From positions 62,001 to 126,000 of the forward strand of contig NW_002476448.1 in assembly GCF_000189635.1 (NCBI RefSeq): a DNA stretch of 64,000 nucleotides, written 5' to 3'. Of the stretch, positions 38,240 to 50,363 are shown one piece after another. The translations under genes were made by a program, and so were the position numbers. The notes under the pieces are model-generated. The model did not search any database. It saw nothing but the letters and a program-made list of their open reading frames with translations, and was not told where the DNA came from. Position 1 is the stretch's first letter. The number at the start of each line of letters is the position of its first letter. Source of the DNA: Tetrahymena thermophila SB210. Its lineage: Eukaryota; Ciliophora; Oligohymenophorea; Hymenostomatida; Tetrahymenidae.

Positions 38240-39067
38240 ATGAACAAGGATCTCATTCGTATTATTGTTACAGGCAGCAATAAAGGTGTTGGATACGGAA
38301 TCATAGAAAACCTAGCAGCTAAGCCATACCATATCATTATGGCATGTAGATCTCTCGAAAGAGCAAACGAAAGTCGCTCAAAGCTTCTTTAAATTCATCC
38401 TCATGCCAAGATAGATTCTTATGAGCTTGATATTGATTCTACTGATTCTATCAATAAGTTTGTCTAATAAATTCATTAACATTATGGATACGTCGACATA
38501 TTGTTGAATAACTCTGGTATGGCATTCAAAGGTGATGCATTTGGAGCTGATGTTGTTGAATAAACTTTTAGAACAAACTTTTATGGAACAATTGATCTCA
38601 CTGAAAAAATGCTACCATATATTAAAGAAAATGGTAAAGTGATATTCGTTGGATCTTCAGCTGGTAAGTATCATAATGTGAAAAACAACCAAGCTGTTCT
38701 TTAATAGCTTTAAAACCCTCACCTTACTAAAGATTAGCTCTTTGCTGTGGCTAAATAGTTTTATGATGATGTTAAAGACGATACTTATGCTTAGAAAGGA
38801 TGGGCTAAATCAGCTTATGGAATGTCTAAATTATGCATAAATCTTTATGCTTCAGTTTTGTCAAGATTTGATAGTGTAATTTAGAAGAAGCTTTAGATTT
38901 ATACTTGCTGCCCAGGATGGGTGAGAACAGATATGGCAGGATAAAACGCAACTCGTTCAATTTAAGAAGGTGCTATTTGCCCTGTTTATTTAGTAGAACT
39001 ACCTTTTTAAGTTAATCCTTAACTTTAAGGCAAATTCTTTTATGATTAAGTTGTTACTCCTTTATGA
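38240..39067 (+). CDS. Carbonyl-reductase-like short-chain dehydrogenase (SDR), copy 2
   Basis: One exon, 275 aa, clearly a tandem duplicate of the preceding gene. Motifs: TGSNKGVGYGII (cofactor), ACRSLERANESR, DILLNNSGMAFKGDAF, TNFYGTIDLTEKMLPYIKEN, FVGSSAGKYH (catalytic Ser), SAYGMSKLCI (Tyr193, Lys197), and CCPGWVRTDMAGQNATRS, which is even closer to the CBR1 signature than copy 1 (LGG there). The segment between the Ser and Tyr blocks (KYHNVKNNQAVLQQLQNP...) is the most variable part, as in CBR1-type enzymes where it borders the substrate pocket. The two copies may therefore differ in substrate (inference). Probably a soluble NADPH-dependent reductase. Confidence 0.93.
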
Positions 39068-39733
39068 TTAAATATAATATTAAAAGCAATACTACTAATA
39101 AATAAATAAATTATTTGTTTTTATATTTATTTATTTTTTCATTATTGTTGAAATTTGAAGAAATATTTTTATAGAATTCAAAGAAGATTATTAAAATATC
39201 TAAATAATTAATTTCAGACAAAAAAAATAAATAGGGAAAATAATTAAATTTAAAATATTCTATTTTATAGAAAACTTTTTTGTTTATTAAATAAACTAAA
39301 CATTATTGTATTCCAAAAAGTGATTTAAATTTTTCCTATTCTTACCATTAATCATCTCCTAAAACCCTTAAAACTCTTAATGAACATACTCTTATTTTAA
39401 TAAAATATTATAAGAATATATACTGTAATTCCTCATTAATTAAATAAATAAAGGCAACTTTTAATTAAGGCCATTTTAGAAATTAATTTTAAATTATTAC
39501 TAAAAAAAATAATTAACATTGAGAAATTTAAAATAAAATAACATATTATATAAATAAATACAATTAACTTTATAAATTTGTATAAAATGATATTTTGATA
39601 TTCTATATTATAATTTGATTTTTACATTTCTATTTTATTTTTTATATTGAACAGAAATTTTAATAAAATATCAAAACTATCTGTATATTTATTTTGGAAA
39701 AATTAATTAATTATTTATTTATTTATTTGATTT
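39068..39733. other. Intergenic between convergent genes
   Basis: AT-rich spacer between SDR copy 2 (+) and the first dCache-TPR gene (-). Nothing recognised. Confidence 0.6.
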
Positions 39734-42700
39734 TCATAAAAAAAGATCTTTATCCACCACTTTGCTTATTTTTTGGTTAAAAATACTATATCTTTTTTTT
39801 AGCAATTGTTCGTCTACAAATAAAATTTCTAAAAAGTAGAGTTATTCTATTTTAATTAAAAAATATTACTAAGTAAATTTAATTGAAAAATATACCTCTA
39901 TCATTTTAAAATGCAATTTGTTATAATCTTTTGATGTCACTTTACAATTTTTGTGATTATTGAGCTGAAAGATTTATTTTGTTCTTTTAAATTAAATTTT
40001 GAATCCCAATCAGCGATTAATAGGCTTCTTAAGAATCGTATGGTAAACAATGCATATTGAAATTCCATCGATAGTTTAGTGCTTTAATATATGAAGCTAA
40101 AGCCTTATATGTCTAATTATTTTAGCTAAAGTACATTCCTCTTAAATTATAATATTTTTATTAAAGTATAAAGAACAAAGTTTAATTTTTATATTTTTGG
40201 CTTTTAATGGCCTTTTATAACTTTCTTTTCAGCAGCTAAAAGAGTTCATTTATGATTAGACTATTGATATCAAATAATATATGACATTTTATCAATAAAA
40301 TAAGAGACAAGAGACTTTTCAAATAAATTTTATTTATTTCTCTTTATTTTTATTACTTATCTTTTTTAATCTCCTTGTGCAGACACTTAAAAATGACATA
40401 GGATTCATAAAGCAGATCTTTAGCTTAAGTCAACAATGACTTTTTATCTTTCAGTAACCTTTCTAGTTGTTTCATCTAATCTTCTTGGTCTTCCTCTATC
40501 TGATTATTGCTCATTAGTTGTTTGATATAAAATTTTTCCGAAAAGAACATCTCTCTGTTAATAGTACTCTTACAACAAAGACAATCATCTATTGATTTTT
40601 AAATTTTCTACTCACTTTCTTCTAAATCAACTAGAATATTTTTTTAAGATTTTTCAGACAAAGGAGATTCAAAATAAGTTATTTTCTAATGCTATTTTTT
40701 TTATTATTTATAAATATTAAATATAATAATATTTCTATCATAATATTTTATACACTTCTCCTAAATTGGTTGACACTTGAGTTCTTTCTCACTTTTTCTA
40801 AAACAAAATGGTCATTAAAGTAATTGAAAGTATCTAAATTCTCACTCTCACATATCAAATTTATAATATTTGCTAATTAAAGTTTTCTGCATGCAAATAT
40901 ATGCATAAAATTTTTTTCATGAACTGTTTTACATATTTTTAGAACTATATCTTTAAAATTCATATTATTTTATGGTATTTTCTTTTGAAAAATGTGCTCT
41001 TATAAAATATAAGCCTTTTACATGTAGAATAATGATTCTTAATATTTTTATTCAATCATCAATATGCTAGCTATATTATTGCAGCTTATTTTTTTTAAAT
41101 TAATATTATTAAATTTTAATATAAACAATAAATATTTTTTACCACATTCCAATTCCTTCTTAGTGCTAAAATATTTAGTAATCACGAATGCCTTATTTTA
41201 ATGTATCTAAAGCCTTTTGTTTATCTAATAAGTTGGAAGAATCTGCATTTAAATAGCTTGCAACCTTTTTTTATATACTAATGACTGCATTATCTATAGC
41301 TTTAATTAAATTTTTTAGCTCCAGCTAAGTCTTAAGAAGATTTTTTTAAATAAGGTCATTGAATATCTAAATACTTTTTATTTTTATAAAAAAAATAAAT
41401 AAACTTAAACAAATAAATCTTTTATTTTAGTAAAGAATTTAAATTATTTTTATATATTTAAGCACCTTTATGGATCAGCTTCATTAAGAAACTAATTTAA
41501 AATCTCAATAGGTTTTTCGAAGTTAGCAATTAGCATTTTATTTGTGCAGATGTAAAGAATCACAAATATTAGAATATATAAACAAATTTAGATTATTAAG
41601 TAAACGTATAGTATCTTAAACATTTAATTCTTTATATTTTTACTATATCTTTTGGCATAGTTAGTTTCTACAGCTCTAGATAAATAACCAACTATCAAAG
41701 AATTTTATTCAATTAAATTACCTGAACATATTTCAATTTCTGTAAATATATACTCATATTAAGTTCCATTTTTTTTCATACTTATTATATCTTGATCATT
41801 TTAAACATTAAATATTCCTTCACAGCTTTTTTTTTTAAGATTTGTATTCAGCAAAAAAGGAGTATTTTAAATAAAATTAGCTATTTCTTCTTATTTGTTT
41901 ATTGAATTTTCATACTCTAGCTCTATAATTGAAGTTTTCTTCGCTAAATTAATAAATAAAATGTATTAAAATACATTTATGTAAATTTACTGTTAATTTT
42001 TACTTAAATCTAAATATGGATGAGACATAGCAGTATATTAGTAATAACCTGAAAGACCATCATTATTAAATTACTTAGGAGCTATAATATATTAATAGCC
42101 ATAAATATTTCCATCTTTATCAGTAAGATTATCATTTAGCTTTAATCTAGTAAAGTCAAATTATACTGTAACAATTGAATGAGCATCTATTTCTTATTAA
42201 CTTTCATTACTGATATTGGGATATTAAGCCTAATCAATTATTTTATATGAACAAGTGTTCATTAATTAATTATTCCTCAAATTGATAAAAGGATCTGCAA
42301 AGGAACTGATATTATAAAAAATATTTAAAGAATTTATTAATCATTTTGTAATAAAAATTTATTAATTAAATTATCTTTTAAACATTTTTTGATAAAATTT
42401 ACAGATCAAACTCTTATTTAATAAAAAATATTTACATAAAAGATTTTAAAATAATTATATATAAATATTTTTTAAATAAAAAGTAAATAACCCATTTTTA
42501 AAGTAAGTATAAGGGGAATTTAGTTTATTTACTTCAATTAAATAATTTTCAAAAAAATTTCTGTTTATTTCGAGGTATATCTGTATTTACAATTTTATAC
42601 AGAAGAATTACATTTAAGAATAATTTAAAATATTTGTAAATTGATAAAAATAAAATTGAAAAAACATTTGTTTATTTGATTACTTCTGATTAACTAAAGA

Positions 42701-44030
42701 TTATTTTAATTTTTCTTTAATTTATTTGCTTTGATAATTTTTAGATTTTTGTGGTTTGCAAAAAACAAAAATAAATAATAATCTTATTTTACGCTGTATA
42801 TGAAGAGTTACTGCTAATAAACCAAGGTCTACATCTCCAATCAACTGGATAAATTCTTTTGTAATTATTATATTTGCAGAAGCAATGTTGATTTTGAGTT
42901 TAATTACCACAGTATTAGTTATTGAAATCATAGTATTAGAATCCATTAAACTAATCAATAGTTTTATATTTATACCTTTAGTATTCACCATTTATTTTTT
43001 AGCAAGAAAAAGGACCTCCAAATTACTAATTATTAATTGAAGACATACTTAGTAGCCTATTACTATAAAATACTTCTAAATTTTTTACTAAAAAAGAGAA
43101 AAATGTATTACCCGAACCCATAAAAAAGTGCTAAAGAGTCCTAATTTCTTGCATAATAAACTTCAGTTATTTGTAAATCTTCTTAAATTCTATTTTGAGT
43201 GATAGAATAAACGATTGACCTAAGAAAAGAACTTAATATAATAAATTTTTTTTAATCCTTTGATAAATCTTCCCAACTTGTCGAGTTATCCTAGTTCCAC
43301 CCTACATACTATGATTAATCTTTTGAAAATAAAAAAAGGATCAGTATTTTTTAGTATTTGAACTGTTTACTATAGGTAATATTGCCTAAAATTTATTCAT
43401 ATTAATTGAAATAGTAATCATATTATGATTAGCAATATGAGTCATTTTAGCATAGTTGTTCTCTTAAGCTGCAAAAATTATCTAGCATATACTCACCTGA
43501 AACAAGAAAATTAGTCTTATTAAAACTATCTGGCTTTGTTATAAAATTTTCTGTGCTTAAATCTTGCCATGAAACTTTCATTTCAATTAAAAAATTGTGA
43601 CTTATCAATAGTTAGTTATTGAATTATTAATCCTACCTACTTATTCAAAGCTAGATTGTAATATAACATTTTAAGTAAAACCTGCCAAAACTTATGTGAA
43701 ACTTTATATTCTAGAGAAAGACATTTGTTACTTCACCTTTTCCATATATAATTGCATCTTTAGAAGCTGAATTTCTTTATTTAAAACATAGCTTTCAAGA
43801 TCGTTTATCCTAGCATTTTATGTTAATAAATTTGTTTAGAAAGAAGAATGGCTATATATAAATAGTAATTACATAGGGAAAATTGTATTAAACCCCATCA
43901 AAAGAATATATAAAAGGATAGACAATATTAGAGTGAAACCAAAAGGACAAAAAATCATCAAAAGTCTAAACTATTTCTCTTTATCGATGAGGTTTTACTT
44001 ATCTAAGCAATCGAGTCTACATTTTTTCAT
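39734..44030 (-). CDS. Membrane sensor-like protein: TM, probable dCache ectodomain, TM, TPR-like tail (copy 1)
   Basis: Eleven exons, 5' to 3': 44030-43873, 43809-43637, 43574-43371, 43319-43112, 43062-42793, 42305-42004, 41943-41466, 41373-41143, 41084-40754, 40691-39896, 39846-39734; about 1087 aa. TM1 (LLMIFCPFGFTLILSILYIL) is followed by a Cys-rich outer domain: VSWQDL, FCSLREQLCQNDSYC, FGGPFSCQKINGEYQRY, CFCKYNNYKRIYPVDWRCRP and W-F. The R-P-W-(Y/F) motif in this setting suggests a dCache sensor fold, like alpha2-delta subunits or bacterial chemoreceptors. TM2 (LYVYLIIQICLYILIFVILY) leads into a cytosolic helical tail with a TPR-like pair at NNIASILMIEQKYQESLFYM. Exon lengths of 173, 208 and 270 nt equal those of copy 2. 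The 60-bp intron 41944-42003 has no TGA and a length divisible by three, so retention would keep the frame. Ligand unknown. Confidence 0.82.
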
Positions 44031-45072
44031 ATTCCTTTACTATCTATAATTAATTCTCAATTTTTAATTTAAAATTAGATTTTGCTTTGATCTAATTATT
44101 TTCTGAATTTAAAATATGTATTTATGACTATTAATTAAATAAGTAAATAATAAGATTATACTTAATGGTTACGATACTATATTTTTTCCTTTTATTTATT
44201 CTCATACTATGCTTTTCAACTTTATACTTATGTTTATGATTTTCAAAAGTTAATTCACTTTTAGTAAGCATCAAAATCTCGTAAAAAGCTTTAAATTTAA
44301 ATGGAAAATGACTGACTCTAATTTTAATTATTTTTGACATCATTTAAATCTTTTTACACTAATACAAAATTTAAAGTTAAATTGATATTTTTATTTTATG
44401 ATCATTCAAGGTATTTTTAAAAATTTTTGTTTCTATATTCACAGATTAAAAATTAGTCCAGTAGAGATAAGATAACAATTAATGAGAATGATATTTCATA
44501 AAATTAGGGAAATTTTCTTAGTTACTTTTGTTTTAATTAATTAAAGTAACTATTAATTTTGAAATTTAATTTATATCGAAACCAATAAGTGAAAACTGTA
44601 ATCTCAATTTTTTTTTTGCTTTAATCAAAAATTGTATTTTCCTTCTTTTTAATAATTAATTTTACTTAAATAAAAAAAATTTAAACATCTGTTTTACTTT
44701 TGTATTAATTACTATCAAAGAAAATGACCAAGTTAAAAGCTATTATTAATATTCATTATCTAAAATATCAAGACAAATATAAAAATATATATAATTAAAC
44801 TGTTAGTTTAGATTATAAAAAATTATTTATTTTTCAATTAATACATTTATTAAAAACTAAATAATAGAGTAGATGATATATATGATATTAATATCAATTA
44901 GTATTTATTTTAAATTTATTATTACTTTATAAATCGAATTTAAATGTAATTTTATGGATGTATGTATCATAGAATAGTTTGATTAACTACTCATGAATAC
45001 TTTTTAAATTTACTGTATCAATGGGTAAGCTGTTAACAGATGAGTAAAGTTTATATGTACATATATTTGTAC
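44031..45072. other. Intergenic between dCache-TPR copies 1 and 2
   Basis: AT-rich; presumed promoter of copy 1. A minus-strand open frame at 44131-44343 runs on into copy 1's first exon in another frame. With only TGA as stop, such frames arise by chance, and copy 2 and copy 3 have no counterpart. Confidence 0.55.
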
Positions 45073-48000
45073 TCATTTATATTTCATGGAATTGCTCTAA
45101 GATTATTTCTTTATAATTTTATCAAAATTCTTACTTTGTAATTTGTTTTTAATAAAGAACAGCTCAAAAAAATGAAGCTCACCTAAATTAAAAAAAATTT
45201 TAAATATAAATTCAAAAGGCAAACATTTATAAAATTATTTAATGATAAATAATAAGTATTACGAAAAAATATTACCTTTATAATTGAATGATGATTGAGA
45301 TATTAGCTCTTCAAAATCTTGTTCCAAACATTTTAATTAATTATGGCTCATTTTAATCTACTCTCTTTAAATTATATCAATAAGATATTTTATTGATTTT
45401 TAAGAATAAACAGGATTGTATTAGAGATTACTTTTATATTTATAATCAAATTTTAAATCAAAGTTTAGACTTTTGAGTAAGTTTAAAGTTGCTTTGTAAA
45501 ATAATTCTCTTTTTAAAAAATACCTAGCCCTTAATAAATAATACATTTATGAAACAATAGGGTAGAATTTTGAAGCTACTCCTTTAAGAAATTCTTTTTA
45601 TATTTATTTAAATACAGTTTTCAATTATTAAATATATTGTTGCTGTAAATATTCTCTATTACCTAGAATTTCATAAAATTTAATTACCAAAATAAGAGGT
45701 AATATAGATAGCTCTAATGTTGTTGCCAGGATGTATCCATCCTTTTTTAGTTTTGTATCTAAATTTGCAAAAATTAGATAAGAATCGTTTAATAATTCTA
45801 AGCTTTAAATAATGTATGCTTAATTCGATTTATAGATGCTCTAAACAAAATTTTAATTTTAAGTTTTAGTTTTAGTTTTTTTCTAATTATCATTTTCAAA
45901 CTTTTAAGCATATCGAAAAGAAAAGAAAATCTCTTTTTCGTTCAAATTATATACATAACTTTACTCTTAATACTCAGGTAACTTTTCCTGATTTTTATTA
46001 ATAGTTGATTTATTAAATGATAATGATTATTTTCTAGTTTTTGGAGTATGACATGTGACAAGATCAAAACTTTGAATTTAATTTTTTTAAACATAATATT
46101 CTTAAAAGAATTGTAAATTATCTTAACTACTTTGTTTTTGTAAGTATTTATAAATAATTTTAGCTAGTTAATACTTTCTACAAGCCAATATTTTCATAAA
46201 ATTTCTATGATTTTTATCTTAACATAAGCTCCGAATAGCTTCAGTCTTAATTAAGTTTTCCTACTTTTGTATATCAATCATTTTCTATTGAAATTCTTAA
46301 TCTATTATTTAATGGGCTTTATGCATATTAAAAAGAGCCTATTAATACTATTTTTACAATAAATGCACTCCCGAAATATTATTTAAGCTTATTTAAAAAG
46401 TTAAAAAAATTTTTAAAAATAGAGCTATTAAAAATAATTTGTTAAACAAGTTTAAACTATTTATTTACTTCATAATATCAGAAATTGTAAATTGAATATT
46501 AAGAAGCTGGGGCTTTATTATTTTTTTTCAAAATTTTATTACCCCTCAAATAATTTAGGATATTTCTTTCTTTAAAAAATTAAGTAAGGTAAATAATAAG
46601 TTTAAACATTTTAAAAAATAATAGACTCTTAATAGAGTAAAAAATAAATGAAAAAGTTTATTACCACATTCCTACTCCTTATTTATTTTGAAGAGCTTAA
46701 AAAGTTTCAATACCTTGTTATAAATTACTCAAAAGTTCAGAAAATTAAGTTTCAGATTCTTCAAATTTAAAATAATTTTCTATTTTAAATTAAATTCCTA
46801 TAACTGCGTTGCTAATGGCGTCAATTAAGTTTTTAAGTTCGTACTAAGTCTTTAATTTTCCATTTTTAACCATTTAATTAAAAATGTAAATACTTTTTTT
46901 TATTTAAATAATAATAAATATAATGAAATTAATTTAATTCAACTAAAATTATTAATCTGATAATAATTAATTATCTACCATTAAGAGTCAGCTTCGTTTA
47001 TGAACTAAGAAAGAATTTTTACTGGCACTTCAAAATTACTTATAATCGTTAATCTAAAAATAAGGAACATTATAATTACAAGAAAATTAAAAACTGAGAA
47101 TATTATAACTACGAATCTTATAAGCATTAACCTTATCTCTTTTACTTATTCTTCAACTTACTTTGAAATGATATCTAATTTGAGACTCTTAGATAAATAT
47201 CCTATGATCTATTACTATTAATTATACATATTTCCATAACAAACTTTTATTGGTGTAAAGATACTAGCAAGTTCGCTTTAATTTTTCATATAATTGATTT
47301 GTATTTGTTCTGATAAATTTACTACACTTCTACAGCCTTCATAAATAAGCTGATCTTAGACTAAAAAAGATGTTTTATTTAAATATTAGCTAATTTCTTC
47401 ATCTCTATTTATAGAATTATTAAATTCTAAAGTAGTGATGTTCGATTTTTAATCTAATTAATTTTTTTTTAATATTAATAAACTTATAAAACTCTCTACA
47501 AATTAATTTATACTTAATTTTAGATCTGGATGTAAAATCGCAGTGTATTGGTAATACCCTTTACCTTGGTCATAATTAAATCTCTTGGGAGCTACCAAGT
47601 AGAGATATTCTTCATCAAAAGTACCAGATTTATCAATTTAGATGTTGTTTACATCTATTTCAACTCCTAAAATCGCATCCGGTTACATATTAGCTTCATT
47701 TTTTATAGGATCTTATTCATTTGTATTTCCAACAATCTTAAAAGTTATAATAGATGTTTGCTAATTCAACTTTAGGTTTAGTTGTGGTTCATTAAATACT
47801 CTAAATTTTAGATATTTATATAAAAATTAATGAATCACATTTATTTTTAAAATAGATAAGTGGAAAAAAGTCTCAACTAACTTAAAATTAAATAAATTAA
47901 TTAAACTACAGTTTAAAAAAATCTTTAATCTTACATTTAATTTAGTTATTTTTTTATTTATTTATTAATTGAGTCAGTTAGCTTATGTAATTAAAAAATG

Positions 48001-49376
48001 AGTTACTAGTAAAAAATGTATTTTTGAAAAAAATAAAATTTTTTTTACATATAACTTGAAGAACTTCCACCTAAATACCAAGGTCTACATCTCCATTCAG
48101 TAGGAATTAATCTTTTTGTATTAAAATAAGGACATGAACATTAGTTTGTTTAGTTATTATCCTTAAGACAAGGGTTTAGTGATTAATCTATATATTAAAA
48201 CCCATCAAATTGACTAACATCAGTGAACTTATATTGATTATAAGCCCCGTTTATTTTAGTGCAATTAAATGGACCACCATATTTTTATTTACTTATAGCA
48301 GAATTAATTAATCTATTGCTAGCGATTTTTAAAACAAAAAATGTAATTGTGTAGATATTGAAAATTAAGTTACTTCAGATAAAAAATTAATCCGGTGCCA
48401 TCTGATTACCTCATCTGATAAGCTGAAAATACTTTATTTCCTGAAGCAGCTAAGTTGACAGCAAAAGTTTGATATACATAACTTGAAAATATAGTTTGTA
48501 TGATATATTATTTTGTGTTATTATTAAGAAGTTCCCATTTGTCTTAGTAGGCATTAGACCATGACTTTATCTAAAGTACATCTAAAGTTATTTATTTAAA
48601 TATGTAAGTATATATATATTTTTTAGTATTTACAAAAATGTTTTACTATATTCAATCTGAGAAGTTCCATATTAAGCAGCTATATTATTATTAAATAGAT
48701 TGAGGCAGGTTTAATTTTAACCACATTTACTTTATACATCGCAGTAATCTTATAGCTAGTACTCAGGCGTTACCAAGAATTTAGATCTTCCATCGTTATA
48801 TTTGATCATATCATAGCCTTCCCATTGAACTATTATAATAAGAATTAAATTATTTAAGAGCATTAATTAATATTGGTTGGTTTCCTGTATAGCAAAAGTA
48901 AAATTTAAATGCAAAAACAACTTTTAATTTAGTAAAATCTCAGGATTCCATTTTTAATGGCTAAATTAATAATATAAAAACCTAAATCTTGATATGAAAT
49001 GCTGAACATTATGTGCTTACTGAACTTAGCTATAGCCTAAGTCTATAAAACAAATCTTTAAAACTGCAGCGTTATAAAAAGTTTTTCAGCCTTATTTTAA
49101 AAAAGTAAATATCCCATATATTGATCCTTGATATATGATTCTAAGTCATTATTCCTATTTATTAAAAAGTGCTTGTAACACAGAAAATAAAATAACCTTT
49201 AATATTTGGTTGCATATTTATTACATAGGGTTGATGTAATTGAAAATCATTAAACAAATATATGCAGCGATTGTTGCAACTAGAGTGAGTAAAAATGGTA
49301 AGAATATCTTTATTAAAATCTTAGTTCTTTCTTTCAAATGTATTTTACATTTATCAAATGGTATTAATTTTACCAT
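45073..49376 (-). CDS. Membrane sensor-like protein: TM, probable dCache ectodomain, TM, TPR-like tail (copy 2)
   Basis: Ten exons, 5' to 3': 49376-49225, 49154-48982, 48829-48647, 48581-48374, 48318-48049, 47800-47514, 47453-46979, 46892-46665, 46387-45276, 45182-45073; about 1065 aa. The ATG chosen gives MVKLIPFDKCKIHLKERTK before TM1 (IFLPFLLTLVATIAAYICLM). Ectodomain: VQWEGYDM, YCDVQSKCGQNQTCLN, YGGPFNCTKINGAYNQY, CSCPYFNTKRLIPTEWRCRP and WY. A second half contains YLYLVAPKRF and YYQYTAILHPDL. TM2 (RFVVIIFSVFNFLVIIMFLI, about residues 534-557) precedes FEVPVKILSQFINEADSQ, LKNLIDAISNAVIGIQ and the TPR-like LNNISGVHLLQKQYQQALFN. Splice phases and two exon lengths are shared with the other copies. 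The 60-bp intron 47454-47513 is again free of TGA and frame-neutral. Plus-strand frames inside are shadows. Confidence 0.84.
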
Positions 49377-50363
49377 ATCTTATTATATATGCAATAGAAC
49401 TTACTTCTACTTAATTAAAATATTAATTTTTTATTTTATCAAAAATTAATCTGATTTTTTAACATTTGTTTATTTGTTTGATGAAAAATTAATTTACTTA
49501 GATAAGGATGAAAAAATATATCTATAGAGATAATTGCCAAGCATTAAAGACTGCTTGCTACAAAGTAAAAATTAGTAACTTGTTTCTAGTATTTTAAACT
49601 TATGAAAAGCTTTTTTAAGATTTTTAAAATGCAAAAAAAAAAAAATGGATTTGTTTGACTGATGAATAAAAGCTTATAAAGTTAAAAGTGCAATTTATTT
49701 TTTATTACTCTTAAGATTTTAAGTACATAGATTATTATTAGATTTACTATTACCTCTCTTTATTACATATTTAGCTATTTTCTAGTTTTGCTTGTTCTAT
49801 TGAAAAAGCTGACCAGTGTTAAACTCTTTATCAATTTTCCAAAATTTTATTTACCACATTCATGAAAAAAATATTAGTTCATTAAATATTTTATTAGACT
49901 GTAAATGAATACTATAAATAATATAAGAAAGAAATTTTAGAGTAAATTAAAAATACGGTAAATCAATCATATCCAAACAAAGATATTTCCTTCCATAAAA
50001 ATAGAAAATCAGTTTGATATTTACAATTTTTTATTAATATTTTAAAATTTAAGTTAATTAAAAATAAATTTACATATTAGATTAAAGTCATAAATGATTG
50101 AATTATTTATTTATTTAGAAATAGTGCTGTTTTTTCTATAAAATTAAAGAATTATTTTTATAATATAAATTTATTAAAATTTGAAAAGTAGTTTCAAATA
50201 ATATTTTAAAATTAATTTTTTTATTATAAAGTAGATTTTCTAAATTTTTAAAAAACAGAATTTGATTGATACTAATTATTAATTAAAAAAAATAAATAAG
50301 TTATTTGCAATTTTCATTCAAATCTAAAATATTAATTTATATTCAGATCTTTAACATTGTAAA
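49377..50363. other. Shared upstream region of dCache-TPR copy 2 and the Slo-type channel
   Basis: About 1 kb between divergent start codons, so both promoters should lie here. AT-rich with homopolymer runs. No operator or binding site recognised. Confidence 0.6.

Noticed and set aside
42722-42991. Minus-strand 89-codon standard-code frame
   Set aside because: It is out of frame with the true exon 5 of dCache-TPR copy 1, which encodes the Cys-rich CFCKYNN...WRCRPW segment.
43440-43500. Possible 28-bp mini-intron in dCache-TPR copy 1
   Set aside because: The segment reads through in frame and aligns with copy 2 (FLVSGEYMLDNFC against FLVTPEYQLQDYC), so it is coding.
44131-44343. Minus-strand open frame of 70 codons upstream of dCache-TPR copy 1, which stays open into its first exon in another frame
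   Set aside because: With TGA as the only stop, long chance frames are common in AT-rich DNA. It has no counterpart upstream of copies 2 or 3 and a low-complexity Lys/Ile-rich composition.
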